A stretch of DNA of 64,000 nt, taken from the NCBI GenBank assembly GCA_002350705.1, contig DEFH01000052.1, positions 248-64,247 on the forward strand, read 5' to 3'. Below are positions 51,063-59,809 of the stretch, piece after piece (within the stretch, counting starts at the first letter, position 1; the number at the start of each line of letters is the position of its first letter). Made by a program: the position numbers and the translations under genes. The DNA comes from Ruminococcaceae bacterium UBA2857. Its GTDB lineage: Bacteria; Bacillota; Clostridia; Oscillospirales; Acutalibacteraceae. The notes under the pieces were generated by a model. It saw only the letters and a program-made list of their open reading frames with translations, ran no database searches and was not told where the DNA came from.

Positions 51063-52262
51063 ATGTCACTGAACAATACACCGTCTGCCGAAAGAGTGCA
51101 TATTGCCTTTTTCGGTCAGCGTAACTCAGGCAAATCAAGCCTGCTCAATGCCGTTACCGATCAGAATATTGCGATCGTGTCGGATGTCCTCGGAACAACA
51201 ACCGATCCTGTTTTCAAGGCAATGGAATTACTGCCGCTCGGTCCCGTCATGATGATTGATACGGCAGGTATTGATGATACCGCCACCGATCTCGGCAATA
51301 TGCGTGTACAGAAAACACTCCGTATTCTCAACAAAACAGATATTGCGGTGCTTGTCGTGGACGGTACAAAAGGCTTGGGAGAATATGAAAAAAATCTCCT
51401 TGACAAATTCCATGCCAAAAATGTGCCTTATGTGATTGCTTATAATAAGGCTGACCTGCAAAAAAACTCCGTCAGTGCCGACAATGCCATCTGTGTCAGT
51501 GCCCTGACGGGAGAAAATATTTCCGCACTCAAAGAACTGATTGCAAAACAGGTAAAGCCTGAAACAGATAAACACATTGTATCACATCTTTTGCGGAAAA
51601 ATGATTTGGTGGTGCTTGTGGTGCCGATTGACAGTGCCGCTCCCAAAGGACGACTCATTCTCCCTCAGCAGCAGACGATCAGGGATATCATTGACAGTGA
51701 GGCTGTCTCCGTTGTCACCCGTGACACCACTCTGAAAACAACCCTGTCTGCCCTTGCTCAAAAGCCTGCCATGGTCATCACCGACAGTCAGGCTTTTGCA
51801 AAAGTCAGCAAAGACACTCCCCAAGAAATAACACTGACATCATTTTCGATTCTGTTTGCCAATTACAAAGGCAACCTGAAACTTGCCGTGCAGGGTGTGA
51901 CAGCGATTGATACTTTGCAGGACGGAGATACCGTACTGATTTCGGAAGGCTGTACTCACCACCGTCAATGTGATGATATCGGTACCGTCAAGCTCCCCCG
52001 ACTGCTCCGAAAATATACGGGAAAACAACTGCAGTTTCAGTGGACATCGGGAACGGAATTTGAAGAGGATCTGACAAAATATCAGCTTGTTATCCACTGC
52101 GGCGGCTGTATGCTCAATGAACGTGAAATGCAATACCGTCTCAAATGTGCTCAAGACCAAACTGTCCCCATTACCAATTACGGCACTGCCATCGCCTATA
52201 TGAACGGTATTTTAAAGAGAAGTCTTGCTCCCTTTCCCGATATTCAGAGGATTCTGCCGTGA
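51063..52262 (+). CDS. hydF: [FeFe]-hydrogenase maturation GTPase HydF
   Basis: A scaffold GTPase that carries the assembled H-cluster precursor to the hydrogenase. The 399-aa protein has the GTPase motifs GQRNSGKSSLLNA, TTTDP, DTAG and NKAD in the first 170 residues. The iron-sulfur site CTHHRQCDD with HCGGCM lies in the C-terminal third. GGGAG precedes the ATG. It completes the hydE-hydG-hydF set. The hydrogenase itself is not in this window, so the apoenzyme must be encoded elsewhere. Confidence 0.95.
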   Translation: MSLNNTPSAERVHIAFFGQRNSGKSSLLNAVTDQNIAIVSDVLGTTTDPVFKAMELLPLGPVMMIDTAGIDDTATDLGNMRVQKTLRILNKTDIAVLVVDGTKGLGEYEKNLLDKFHAKNVPYVIAYNKADLQKNSVSADNAICVSALTGENISALKELIAKQVKPETDKHIVSHLLRKNDLVVLVVPIDSAAPKGRLILPQQQTIRDIIDSEAVSVVTRDTTLKTTLSALAQKPAMVITDSQAFAKVSKDTPQEITLTSFSILFANYKGNLKLAVQGVTAIDTLQDGDTVLISEGCTHHRQCDDIGTVKLPRLLRKYTGKQLQFQWTSGTEFEEDLTKYQLVIHCGGCMLNEREMQYRLKCAQDQTVPITNYGTAIAYMNGILKRSLAPFPDIQRILP

Positions 52263-52321
52263 TCTGTTTTTGCCTTGCGGATTATTTTTCATTCTTTTTC
52301 ATAAATTTTTTCTGAATAACC

Positions 52322-52350
52322 TTGATAATCAATGCAATTTGTTATATAAT
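52322..52350 (+). promoter_or_regulatory. Distal promoter upstream of ireB
   Basis: TTGATA-17-TATAAT, 147 nt before the ireB start; a second promoter lies at 52439-52467. Confidence 0.6.
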
Positions 52351-52438
52351 ATTCTGTACAGTGAAGAAATTTGTTTGTGCAGGAGCATTCCAAAAATACA
52401 GCTGTCTGTTTTTTTGGTCATGCAGAAGCAAATGAAGA

Positions 52439-52467
52439 TTGTCTTTTCAGAAAAAATGTGTTACGAT
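52439..52467 (+). promoter_or_regulatory. Proximal promoter of ireB
   Basis: TTGTCT-17-TACGAT; predicted start near 52474. Confidence 0.55.
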
Positions 52468-52496
52468 AAAGATAACATATCCGGAGGTGCAGAACG

Positions 52497-52754
52497 ATGC
52501 ATGATAATCATATTGACAAAACAATGGTATTCTCTATTTCAGATAACCGTGAGGAAAGCGTAAAAACCATGCTTAAAACCGTGTATAATGCCCTTGAGGA
52601 AAAAGGCTACAATCCCATCAATCAGTTGGTAGGATATATTTTGTCCGAAGATCCCACCTATATCACAACACACAAAAATGCCAGAACACTGATTCGCAAG
52701 ATTGAAAGAGATGATCTGCTGGAGATCCTGTTAAACAGCTATCTCAAATCCTGA
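52497..52754 (+). CDS. IreB-family regulatory protein (UPF0297)
   Basis: An 85-aa protein matching the IreB/UPF0297 family: DKTMVFSISDN, VKTMLKTVYNALEEKGYNPINQLVGYILSEDPTYIT and NARTLIRKIERDDLLE. In Enterococcus, IreB is phosphorylated by the kinase IreK and modulates cephalosporin resistance. In most Firmicutes it precedes ruvX; here ruvX is absent and an unknown 92-codon gene follows. GGAGG lies 9 nt before the ATG. Two promoters are visible. Confidence 0.93.
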   Translation: MHDNHIDKTMVFSISDNREESVKTMLKTVYNALEEKGYNPINQLVGYILSEDPTYITTHKNARTLIRKIERDDLLEILLNSYLKS

Positions 52755-52779
52755 AATTGATGCAACGGAGGTTTTTACA

Positions 52780-53058
52780 ATGTCTGAATTTTTGCAGTAC
52801 AAAAACAAACCGCTTGTCAGATGCGGTGATGTGATTTACTATGGCGATATGCACGAAAAATGTGTGGCAAAGCTTAGTATCAAATCCAAAAAAACAGACG
52901 GTGACATTGAAACGGCTGATAAAGTGGTTGTTCAGCTTTTGAATACCGATGTCTCCGATCCTAAAAAGGTCATTCTGAAAAAAGGTGAACAAAGCAGCCT
53001 TTTTTCTGCTTTGGATATGGCCTGCGTATGGCTCCAGAAAGCCCTGAAACAAGCATAA
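52780..53058 (+). CDS. Unknown small protein following ireB
   Basis: A 92-aa protein starting MSEFLQYKNKPLVRCGDVIYYGDM, with a probable all-beta middle (CVAKLSIKSKKT, KVVVQLLNTD) and a C-terminal helix (SALDMACVWLQKALKQA). No family is recognised. GGAGG precedes the ATG at normal spacing. It is 25 nt after ireB and ahead of a strong terminator, so the two form one unit. Confidence 0.7.
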   Translation: MSEFLQYKNKPLVRCGDVIYYGDMHEKCVAKLSIKSKKTDGDIETADKVVVQLLNTDVSDPKKVILKKGEQSSLFSALDMACVWLQKALKQA

Positions 53059-53067
53059 AACAAACAA

Positions 53068-53104
53068 AACGGTACTTTCGTCCCCAATGAAAGTACCGTT
53101 TTTT
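53068..53104 (+). terminator. Terminator of the ireB unit
   Basis: A 12-bp stem AACGGTACTTTC/GAAAGTACCGTT followed by T. Confidence 0.92.
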
Positions 53105-53113
53105 GATTGACAC

Positions 53114-53150
53114 AAAAAAGCGGCTGTATTTGAAAAGAATACAGCCGCTT
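53114..53150 (-). terminator. Terminator of the glucokinase gene
   Basis: A 13-bp stem AAGCGGCTGTATT with its complement, T run on the minus strand. Confidence 0.92.
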
Positions 53151-53172
53151 GTGCTATGTTGTTCCGTATCGT

Positions 53173-54126
53173 TTACTTGCCTAAGAAAGCCGCACCGATA
53201 ATGCCTGCGTCATTGCCAAGCTGACAAACACATACCTGTGTCTGTTTGGAGTTGTGTTTGGTATAGCGTTCCGCTTCAATAATTTTCATCAGAGGCTTAA
53301 TGAGGTTGTCGCCCTGTGCAGCAACACCGCCGCCGATACACAGAATTTCCGGCTGGAAGATATTGATGATATTCACCAGACCGCAGCCCAGATATTCAAT
53401 ATATTCGTCTACGATAGCCTTGCCGACTTCGCAGCCCTGTTCCATGGCATCAAAAGCTGTCTTTCCTGTAATTTTGGAAATATCGCCGTCAATCATTTTG
53501 TAGAGAACGGACTCACTGTTGAACGGATTGATCACCGCTTCCTTTGTCATGTTAATGAGACCTGTTGCAGAAGAATAAGCTTCCCAGCAGCCCTTTCTGC
53601 CGCAGGAGCACTGTCTGCCGCCATACTGGATAACCGTATGACCAAGCTCTGCACCGGCATAGTTGGAACCGCTGTAAATCATGCCGTCAATGATAATACC
53701 GCCGCCGACACCTGTTCCCAGTGTAATAACGACTGCATCATTGGCGTCTTTGGCTGCACCGACCTGAAATTCACCGTAAGCGGCTGCATTGGCATCGTTC
53801 TCAACAAAAACATCTACACCCAGTCTTTCTTTCATCATATCAACGATGTGCCAGTTATGGTAGCCGAAGTTATTGGCAAACTCAATGACACCTGTAGCAC
53901 CGTTGACGGCACCCGGGGCACCGATTCCCACAAAGCCGATGTCATCCTTTGTAATGCCGGCACTCTCCAGAGCTTTCAGGGCAACGGCTGCCATATCATC
54001 ACAGAGTTCCTCTTGGGGACGGGGTACATTGGTTTTGCAGCTTGCTTTGACAAGGATATTTCCCTCTTCATCTACGACACCTGCCACAATATTGGTACCG
54101 CCCAAATCTATTCCCAGATAATACAT
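53173..54126 (-). CDS. ROK-family glucokinase
   Basis: Phosphorylates glucose to glucose-6-phosphate with ATP. The 317-aa protein has the ATP loop GIDLGGTNIVAGVV, the catalytic segment ENDANAAAYGE and the ROK zinc motif CSCGRKGCWEAYSS, as in Bacillus-type GlcK. GGAGGAA precedes the ATG. A probable -10 (TATAAT) at 54162-54167 lies just upstream, with a repeat-like TGCACAAT next to it. Monocistronic. Other ROK sugars cannot be excluded. Confidence 0.9.
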   Translation of the reverse strand: MYYLGIDLGGTNIVAGVVDEEGNILVKASCKTNVPRPQEELCDDMAAVALKALESAGITKDDIGFVGIGAPGAVNGATGVIEFANNFGYHNWHIVDMMKERLGVDVFVENDANAAAYGEFQVGAAKDANDAVVITLGTGVGGGIIIDGMIYSGSNYAGAELGHTVIQYGGRQCSCGRKGCWEAYSSATGLINMTKEAVINPFNSESVLYKMIDGDISKITGKTAFDAMEQGCEVGKAIVDEYIEYLGCGLVNIINIFQPEILCIGGGVAAQGDNLIKPLMKIIEAERYTKHNSKQTQVCVCQLGNDAGIIGAAFLGK

Positions 54127-54169
54127 TTTTGCATTCCTCCTATAAAAATATCAGTATCTTTATTATAAC

Positions 54170-54182
54170 ATAATGCACAATT
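54170..54182. repeat. Partial dispersed repeat near the glucokinase promoter
   Basis: ATAATGCACAATT, sharing the TAATGCACAAT core of the 8796 and 49527 units, lies between the -35 and -10 regions on the minus strand. Confidence 0.35.
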
Positions 54183-54266
54183 TTTTTAAAGTAAAATATG
54201 AAATTTTTAAAAAATCGTCACTTTTCACAATTATCCTTCTATTTTTACAGTGTTTTTTACAAAGAG

Positions 54267-54749
54267 TTACTTGTGATACTTTCCGCCATTGCTGATTTGA
54301 AAGGCACGATAGATCTGTTCACAGAGCATGACTCTTGCGAGCTGGTGGGGAAATGTCATGGCTGACATGGATAATTTGACGGATGCTGTTTGTTTGACTT
54401 TCTCGGACAATCCCCATGAGCCGCCTATCACAAAGGCAATGTGATGAACACCGTTGACTGTCATATCCGACAATTCCTTTGCAAGCATTTCGGAAGTTTT
54501 CTGTTTTCCCTCAATGCACATGGCAATGACGGCAGCATTTTTGGGAATTCCGGAAAGGATTCTTTGTCCTTCCCGTTCCAGTGTCTGGCGAATCTGTGCA
54601 GGAGAAGGATTGTCGGGCAGTTTTTCCTCGTCTGTTTCGACAACGGAGAAACTGCAAAAGGCTTTCAGACGCTTGGCATACTCATTGCAGGCATCTGTCC
54701 AGAATTTTTCCTTGAGTTTGCCTACACACACGATACTGATATGTACCAT
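54267..54749 (-). CDS. rlmH: 23S rRNA pseudouridine1915 N3-methyltransferase
   Basis: A 160-aa SPOUT methyltransferase that methylates pseudouridine 1915 of 23S rRNA. Motifs are GKLKEKFWTDACNEYAKRL, the knot segment FVIGGSWGLSEKV and the C-terminal FPHQLARVMLCEQIYRAFQISNGGKYHK, which is nearly invariant in the family. AGGAGTG precedes the ATG. It follows the WalJ-like gene by 14 nt, the arrangement of yycJ and rlmH in Firmicutes. Confidence 0.97.
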   Translation of the reverse strand: MVHISIVCVGKLKEKFWTDACNEYAKRLKAFCSFSVVETDEEKLPDNPSPAQIRQTLEREGQRILSGIPKNAAVIAMCIEGKQKTSEMLAKELSDMTVNGVHHIAFVIGGSWGLSEKVKQTASVKLSMSAMTFPHQLARVMLCEQIYRAFQISNGGKYHK

Positions 54750-54763
54750 ATTTCACACTCCTG

Positions 54764-55555
54764 TCAATACAAAACGGTCAGCCCGTTATCTTCCGCTTTG
54801 GCAACGTAAAGCTGAAAATCAATATTTTTTTTCATGCCGCTGCGGGAAAGAACAGAAAGAGTCGTTTCCTCCGCCAGACGGGGCAGATTATTTTCCCTGC
54901 TCAGATGAGCCAGAATCATTCTCGTAGTGCCTGTCCCTACCAGTTCCCTGACGGTTTCGGCACACACTTCGTTGGAAAGGTGTCCCCGATCGGACAGGAT
55001 ACGTCTTTTCAACATATACGGATAACTGCCGCATTGCAGCATTTCGATATCGTGATTGGATTCAATGACAGCCGTGTCACAGCCTTTGACGGCATTTGCG
55101 ATTTCCTCTGTTACCATGCCCGTATCTGTCACGAAAGCGGTTTTTCTTCCGTCAGAGGTTGCTACGACATAGCCTGTTCCCTCACGGCAGTCATGTGACA
55201 AGCCAAACGGCTTTATATACATACCCGCACATTCCATTCCCTGTTTGGCAACGGGAATCAACACCGTTCCTGCACGGACAGCTTCTTTGGCGATAAGCTC
55301 CTCCATCGTGCCCTGCGACGCACAGACAGGGATATGATATTTGTCGGCAAGGACTTTCAGCCCTTTGATATGGTCGATATGTTCATGCGTGACAAAAACC
55401 GCCTTCACGTTTTTCATGTCAAGTCCCCGTTCTGTCAGTGCATTGACGATTTGTCTGGTACTGCGTCCCGCGTCAATCAAAATACCGCTGTCAGCCGAAC
55501 CGATATAATAACTGTTTCCGTCACTTCCGCTGAACAGCGGACAAAGCCTCGGCAT
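54764..55555 (-). CDS. MBL-fold hydrolase, YycJ/WalJ type
   Basis: A 263-aa metallo-beta-lactamase-fold protein with GSDGNSYYIG, DAGRSTRQIV, the metal motif THEHIDHIKGL, and SHDCREGTGYVV and ESNHDIEML. In Firmicutes this protein (WalJ/YycJ) belongs to the WalKR wall-homeostasis locus; here the kinase and regulator are not adjacent. AAAGGAGG precedes the ATG at 55555. It is downstream of murA, separated by a hairpin at 55579-55610, and upstream of rlmH. Confidence 0.9.
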   Translation of the reverse strand: MPRLCPLFSGSDGNSYYIGSADSGILIDAGRSTRQIVNALTERGLDMKNVKAVFVTHEHIDHIKGLKVLADKYHIPVCASQGTMEELIAKEAVRAGTVLIPVAKQGMECAGMYIKPFGLSHDCREGTGYVVATSDGRKTAFVTDTGMVTEEIANAVKGCDTAVIESNHDIEMLQCGSYPYMLKRRILSDRGHLSNEVCAETVRELVGTGTTRMILAHLSRENNLPRLAEETTLSVLSRSGMKKNIDFQLYVAKAEDNGLTVLY

Positions 55556-55578
55556 AAATATCCTCCTTTACACAACAA

Positions 55579-55610
55579 CGGGAAACCCTTTTTGACAATC
55601 GGGTTTCCCG
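55579..55610 (-). terminator. Hairpin between murA and the WalJ-like gene
   Basis: CGGGAAACCC/GGGTTTCCCG, a perfect 10-bp stem, with no T run after it on the minus strand. Either a weak terminator or an RNA processing element. Confidence 0.5.
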
Positions 55611-55632
55611 TAAGCAATCTTTTTTTACAGCG

Positions 55633-56913
55633 TTATGCTGTCTGTACAGAGGGTTCTTCCGTATAGATCACCTTGATGTCGGCACCAAGTCCCTGCAGTT
55701 TTTCCACAATGTCCTCGTAACCTCTTTCAATGTGTTCGATATCCTCGATATAGGTTGTCCCTTCGGCAGAGAGGGCAGCGATAATCATAGCCGCTCCCGC
55801 ACGCAAATCCGTTGCCTTGACGGGGGCTCCGTTAAGTCTTTCCACACCCTGTACAACAGCAATTTTGCCGTCCACGGAAATATCCGCACCCATTCTTTTC
55901 AGTTCGTCAATATAGCGGAAACGGTGATCCCATACTGCCTCATTGACAATACTGGTACCGTCTGCGGCTGCGAGCAGGGCGGTAATCTGAGGCTGCATAT
56001 CTGTCGGGAAACCCGGATGGGGCATTGTCTTGACATTGCAGCGGCGGAGTCTTCCCTGATGACGCACGTGGACACAATCATCATATTCCTCAATTTCCAC
56101 GCCCATTTCACGCAGTTTTGCCGTAATGGATTCCAGATGTTTGGAGATCACATTCTGAAGCACCACATCTCCCCCTGTTGCGGCAGCGGCAGCCATATAT
56201 GTACCTGCCTCTATCTGGTCGGGGATAATGGAATACGTTGTTCCGTTGAGATGCTTAACACCGTTGATTTTGATAACATCTGTGCCTGCTCCTCTGACAT
56301 CGGCTCCCATAGAGTTCAGGAAGTTTGCCAGATCGACAATATGAGGCTCTTTGGCGGCATTTTCAATGACGGTTTTTCCGTCGGCTTTCACGGCTGCCAG
56401 CATGATATTGACAGTCGCACCCACGGACACCACATCCAGATACACATGACCGCCCGTCAGATGCTGTGCCCTGACATGAATCATACCGCCTACAACACTA
56501 TGCTCTGCACCGAGTACGCCAAAGCCTTTCAAATGCTGGTCAATCGGTCTGACACCGAAATTACATCCGCCCGGAAGTGCCACTTCCGCCTGTGAGAACT
56601 TACCGAGCAAAGCTCCCAGAAGATAACAGGACGCTCTCATTTTACGGACAAGCTCATAATTGGCAACAGGCTTTGTAATATGGGTAGGATCAATTTCCAG
56701 CGTTGTCTTATTGATTCTGTTAACAGACGCTCCCATTTGATGAAGAATATTTGCCATCAGGTTCACGTCCATGATATTGGGGATATTTTCAATGCGGCAC
56801 ACTCCGTCCGAAAGGATGACAGCCGGAAGAATTGCCACGGCCGCATTTTTGGCACCGCTGATACGCACCTTACCCTGCAGTTTGTTGCCGCCATTGATCA
56901 CGATTTTCTTCAA
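55633..56913 (-). CDS. murA: UDP-N-acetylglucosamine 1-carboxyvinyltransferase
   Basis: First committed step of peptidoglycan synthesis: transfers enolpyruvate from PEP to UDP-GlcNAc. The 426-aa protein starts LKKIVINGGNKLQGKVRISGAKNAAVAIL and has the catalytic Cys in LPGGCNFGVRPIDQHLKGF, which is the fosfomycin target position. The TTG at 56913 is used because GAGGAG lies 9 nt upstream (56923-56928); an ATG at 56940 precedes that site. Many Firmicutes have two paralogues and this could be either MurA or MurZ. Confidence 0.95.
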   Translation of the reverse strand: MKKIVINGGNKLQGKVRISGAKNAAVAILPAVILSDGVCRIENIPNIMDVNLMANILHQMGASVNRINKTTLEIDPTHITKPVANYELVRKMRASCYLLGALLGKFSQAEVALPGGCNFGVRPIDQHLKGFGVLGAEHSVVGGMIHVRAQHLTGGHVYLDVVSVGATVNIMLAAVKADGKTVIENAAKEPHIVDLANFLNSMGADVRGAGTDVIKINGVKHLNGTTYSIIPDQIEAGTYMAAAAATGGDVVLQNVISKHLESITAKLREMGVEIEEYDDCVHVRHQGRLRRCNVKTMPHPGFPTDMQPQITALLAAADGTSIVNEAVWDHRFRYIDELKRMGADISVDGKIAVVQGVERLNGAPVKATDLRAGAAMIIAALSAEGTTYIEDIEHIERGYEDIVEKLQGLGADIKVIYTEEPSVQTA

Positions 56914-57210
56914 ATCACAACACTCCTCATCATTCGTCATTATATATAAAGCAAACTTATCATTTTAGTGATATTGGATGATTGCCGGATTTCATTTTGT
57001 GGAAGATATACCAAATCCGGGACAAAATTTAATGCAAAAAACAAATCCAATCACTTGCAATGATAATACAAATGAGCGTAATTGTCAATACAGAAAATGC
57101 CGTTGTAACCGTATTGTTACATATATTTTTCACAATTTCGGCATTTTTACAAAAAATATTTCCTTTTTCGTCAGAATACAGGAACTAATTCCCAATGAAA
57201 ATTTTTCCTG
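56914..57210. other. Gap between murA and the M18 aminopeptidase gene
   Basis: About 300 nt, AT-rich. It contains a minus-strand promoter (57060-57088) and otherwise no ORF. I see no terminator for the upstream aminopeptidase gene. Confidence 0.55.
57060..57088 (-). promoter_or_regulatory. Probable promoter of murA
   Basis: Minus strand TTGACA-17-TATCAT; predicted leader about 140 nt. Confidence 0.6.
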
Positions 57211-58620
57211 TCATTCCTCGGAATAGAAGGCATACAATGCCCTGTAGGTTTCGTATACATCCAGCTTGGAAACCACTTCAAAAGGAGCGTGCATGGACAG
57301 CACAGGTACGCCCAAATCAACCACGTCCGCATTGAGATTGGCGACAAATTTGGCAATGGTACCGCCGCCGCCGCCGTCTACTTTGCCAAGTTCTCCCGTC
57401 TGCCAGAGGACATGGTGACTGTCGAGAAGCCGGCGGATTTTTGCCATATACTCGGCGGAAGCGTCAGAAGTACTGTATTTGCCACCGCTGCCTGTATATT
57501 TGGTAATAACGGCACCGTTATTGATACAGCAGGCGTTGTTCAGTTCAAAAGCGGAAGCGTATGTCGGGTCAAATGCCGCATTGACATCTGCCGAAAGACA
57601 GGTGCTTTTTGCCATGACATGACGCAGTTCCATACCGTCGGCTTTGGCGAGGTCTGCAATAAAATCCGCCATATAGGTTGATTTCATGCCGGTATTGCCG
57701 TCACTGCCGATTTCTTCCCTGTCCGTCAGCACGGTGATAACGGTACTTTCGGGAGTTTCCGTATCAACTGCCGCCATCAGTGCAGGATAGGCACACACTC
57801 TGTCATCATGACCGTAACTGCCGATCATGCTTCTGTCAAAACCCACGTCCCTTGAGCGGAAAGCAGGCACCATTGTCAGGTCTGCCGAAAGGAAATCTTC
57901 TTCTGTCATGCCGTATTTTTCAAAGAGGATGTTCAGAATGTTCAGCTTGACATTTTCACTTTCCTCATCGGTGTTAAAGGGACGGCTTCCGACAAGCACG
58001 TTCAGATGTTCGCCCGTAAAAGCCTTTGTCATCACCTGTGACATCTGCTCCACAGCCAGATGCGGCAGCAAATCCGTTACGACAAAACAAGGCTCATTGT
58101 CCTCTTCTCCGACAGTAACATCCATGACACTGCCGTCTTTGAGGGCAACGACACCATGCAGTGCCAGAGGGACGGTTGGCCACTGATACTTTTTAATGCC
58201 GCCGTAATAATGCGTTTTCATCATGGCAAGGGAATGGCTCTCATAAAGAGGATTGGGTTTCAGATCGAGTCTCGGAGAGTCTATGTGGGCAATTCCCAGA
58301 CGCACACCGTTTTTGGTGCCGTTCCTGCCGATGACGGCAAGCATGATTGCCTGATTGCGATTGTTCACATAGACTTTGTCGCCTGCCTGATAAGATTTTG
58401 TGCGGTCAAATTCCGAAAAACCGTTTGCCTGTGCGGTCTGAATGGCATATTTCACCGCTTCACGCTCGGTTTTTGCCTTGTTCAGAAATTCCGCATAGCC
58501 GACACAAAATTCATCCGCCTTCGTGATTTCTTCGGCACCGACTTTTGTCATACCGTTTTTTCTGTTCATAAACAGCTTTTCCTTGAGCTGTTTTGCCTGA
58601 GATTTTTCCTGTTCCATCAT
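57211..58620 (-). CDS. M18 family aminopeptidase
   Basis: A 469-aa cocatalytic zinc peptidase of the M18 group. The layout has GIAHIDSPRLDLKPNPLYES with the first zinc His, a domain II insertion, DREEIGSDGNTGM with catalytic Glu, and a C-terminal PVLSMHAPFEV with the last His. It removes N-terminal residues from short peptides in the cytoplasm; acidic or neutral preference cannot be told. AAAGGA precedes two adjacent ATGs. It is 11 nt after the lytic transglycosylase gene. Confidence 0.92.
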   Translation of the reverse strand: MMEQEKSQAKQLKEKLFMNRKNGMTKVGAEEITKADEFCVGYAEFLNKAKTEREAVKYAIQTAQANGFSEFDRTKSYQAGDKVYVNNRNQAIMLAVIGRNGTKNGVRLGIAHIDSPRLDLKPNPLYESHSLAMMKTHYYGGIKKYQWPTVPLALHGVVALKDGSVMDVTVGEEDNEPCFVVTDLLPHLAVEQMSQVMTKAFTGEHLNVLVGSRPFNTDEESENVKLNILNILFEKYGMTEEDFLSADLTMVPAFRSRDVGFDRSMIGSYGHDDRVCAYPALMAAVDTETPESTVITVLTDREEIGSDGNTGMKSTYMADFIADLAKADGMELRHVMAKSTCLSADVNAAFDPTYASAFELNNACCINNGAVITKYTGSGGKYSTSDASAEYMAKIRRLLDSHHVLWQTGELGKVDGGGGGTIAKFVANLNADVVDLGVPVLSMHAPFEVVSKLDVYETYRALYAFYSEE

Positions 58621-58631
58621 TTTCGTTCCTT

Positions 58632-59204
58632 TCAGCTAAAGTAAAGTTTTTGGTAAATGCTTTTATTCTGTTCTACCAGTTTGCGGTAGTTGTCAGTTTC
58701 GGGAAACGGCACGACTTTCAAGTGCTTGCCGTCGTCGGAGTATTCGGGATTTTGAAGCCACTCGTCCACATTGCCCAAGCCTCCGTTATAGGCACACAGC
58801 ATGGTGTCCTCTACTTCATACATCTCTGAAAGTATCGACAAAAGCTGTACACCGTAATCAATACAGAGAGCAGGATTTTTCAAATCCTCGAAAACATAGT
58901 TATTTTCCTCTCTATAATATGTCTGTAGCCACTCAAACGTGTCAGGCATGAACTGCATCAGTCCCAACGCACCCGCAGGCGATACCGCATCGGGGTCAAA
59001 ATTGCTTTCGGTTTTGATAATGCCGTAAACCAGTGCTTTTTCGACATGATATTTTTCGGCAGCGGCATTGATTTCCTTTTCATATTTGAGGGGATAATCA
59101 TTGTTTGTCAGTTCCTGATTGGTGTGCCGAAACATATATGCCACACCCATCACACCAAAAAATGCTAAAATCAGAAGCACCACGGCTTTTATTTTCTGTG
59201 CCAT
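58632..59204 (-). CDS. Lytic transglycosylase, membrane-anchored
   Basis: A 190-aa protein with an N-terminal membrane segment (about 6-26) and an SLT domain: ALVYGIIKTESNFDPDAVSPAGALGLMQFMPDTF contains the catalytic Glu and the GLMQ motif, and YNGGLGNVDEWL the substrate site. Such enzymes cut peptidoglycan to 1,6-anhydroMurNAc ends. The ATG at 59204 overlaps the coaE stop (TGATG), so it is coupled to coaE; GGAGG lies 6 nt upstream. Confidence 0.92.
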   Translation of the reverse strand: MAQKIKAVVLLILAFFGVMGVAYMFRHTNQELTNNDYPLKYEKEINAAAEKYHVEKALVYGIIKTESNFDPDAVSPAGALGLMQFMPDTFEWLQTYYREENNYVFEDLKNPALCIDYGVQLLSILSEMYEVEDTMLCAYNGGLGNVDEWLQNPEYSDDGKHLKVVPFPETDNYRKLVEQNKSIYQKLYFS

Positions 59205-59809
59205 CAAAGTTCCTCCCTGCGAACGGCTTTGAGAATGTTGTCGAGCTGTTTTTCGACATCATCAAGCGGCCGTGAACCGTCAATGAGATAGTCTGCCCTT
59301 GCCGTATAATATTCCTCGTCATGCTGTGCCCGAATACGCTGTAATGCCTCTTCATCCGTCAGGCTGTCACGTTTCATGATTCTGTTCAGACGCACTTCAA
59401 GCGGAGCCGTCACAGCAATCACGCTGTCACATAAACTCTCTCCGCCGCTTTCATAGAGCTGGGGAGCGTCAAACAGAATCACGTCATTGGCATTGCCGTA
59501 TGCTGCGATTTCTTTTTTTGTCCTGTCGAGAATGGCAGGGTGTGTGACGTCATTCAGCAAATCCGTATGTTCTGCGGAAGAAAACGCTTTTTGTGCCAGC
59601 CGTTTTCTGTCGAGAGAGCCGTCCTCCCGAAGAATATCACTGCCGAACACTTCGGCAAGCCGTTTCAGACAGTCCGAACCTGCCGTCATGACTTCTCTTG
59701 CGATTTTGTCGGCATTGATGACAGCACAGCCCGATTTTTTTGCAAAATCGGAAACCGTACTTTTGCCTGCTCCGGTCTGACCTGTCAGACCAATGACTTT
59801 TGTTTTCAC
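59204..59809 (-). CDS. coaE: Dephospho-CoA kinase
   Basis: Last step of coenzyme A synthesis: phosphorylates the ribose 3'-hydroxyl of dephospho-CoA. The 201-aa protein has the P-loop GLTGQTGAGKSTVSD, the INADKIAREV segment, and the lid RLNRIMKRD. GTG start at 59809 with GAGGTGATAG about 8 nt upstream; it overlaps the upstream stop by 4 nt (GTGA). Confidence 0.96.
   Translation of the reverse strand: MKTKVIGLTGQTGAGKSTVSDFAKKSGCAVINADKIAREVMTAGSDCLKRLAEVFGSDILREDGSLDRKRLAQKAFSSAEHTDLLNDVTHPAILDRTKKEIAAYGNANDVILFDAPQLYESGGESLCDSVIAVTAPLEVRLNRIMKRDSLTDEEALQRIRAQHDEEYYTARADYLIDGSRPLDDVEKQLDNILKAVRREEL

Noticed and set aside
52421..52563. ORF beginning at 52421 and overlapping ireB
   Set aside because: No ribosome site, unusual composition and it runs through the ireB promoter and start.
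53300..54168. Long plus-strand frame opposite the glucokinase gene
   Set aside because: It is a shadow of the ROK kinase frame, whose motifs are clear.
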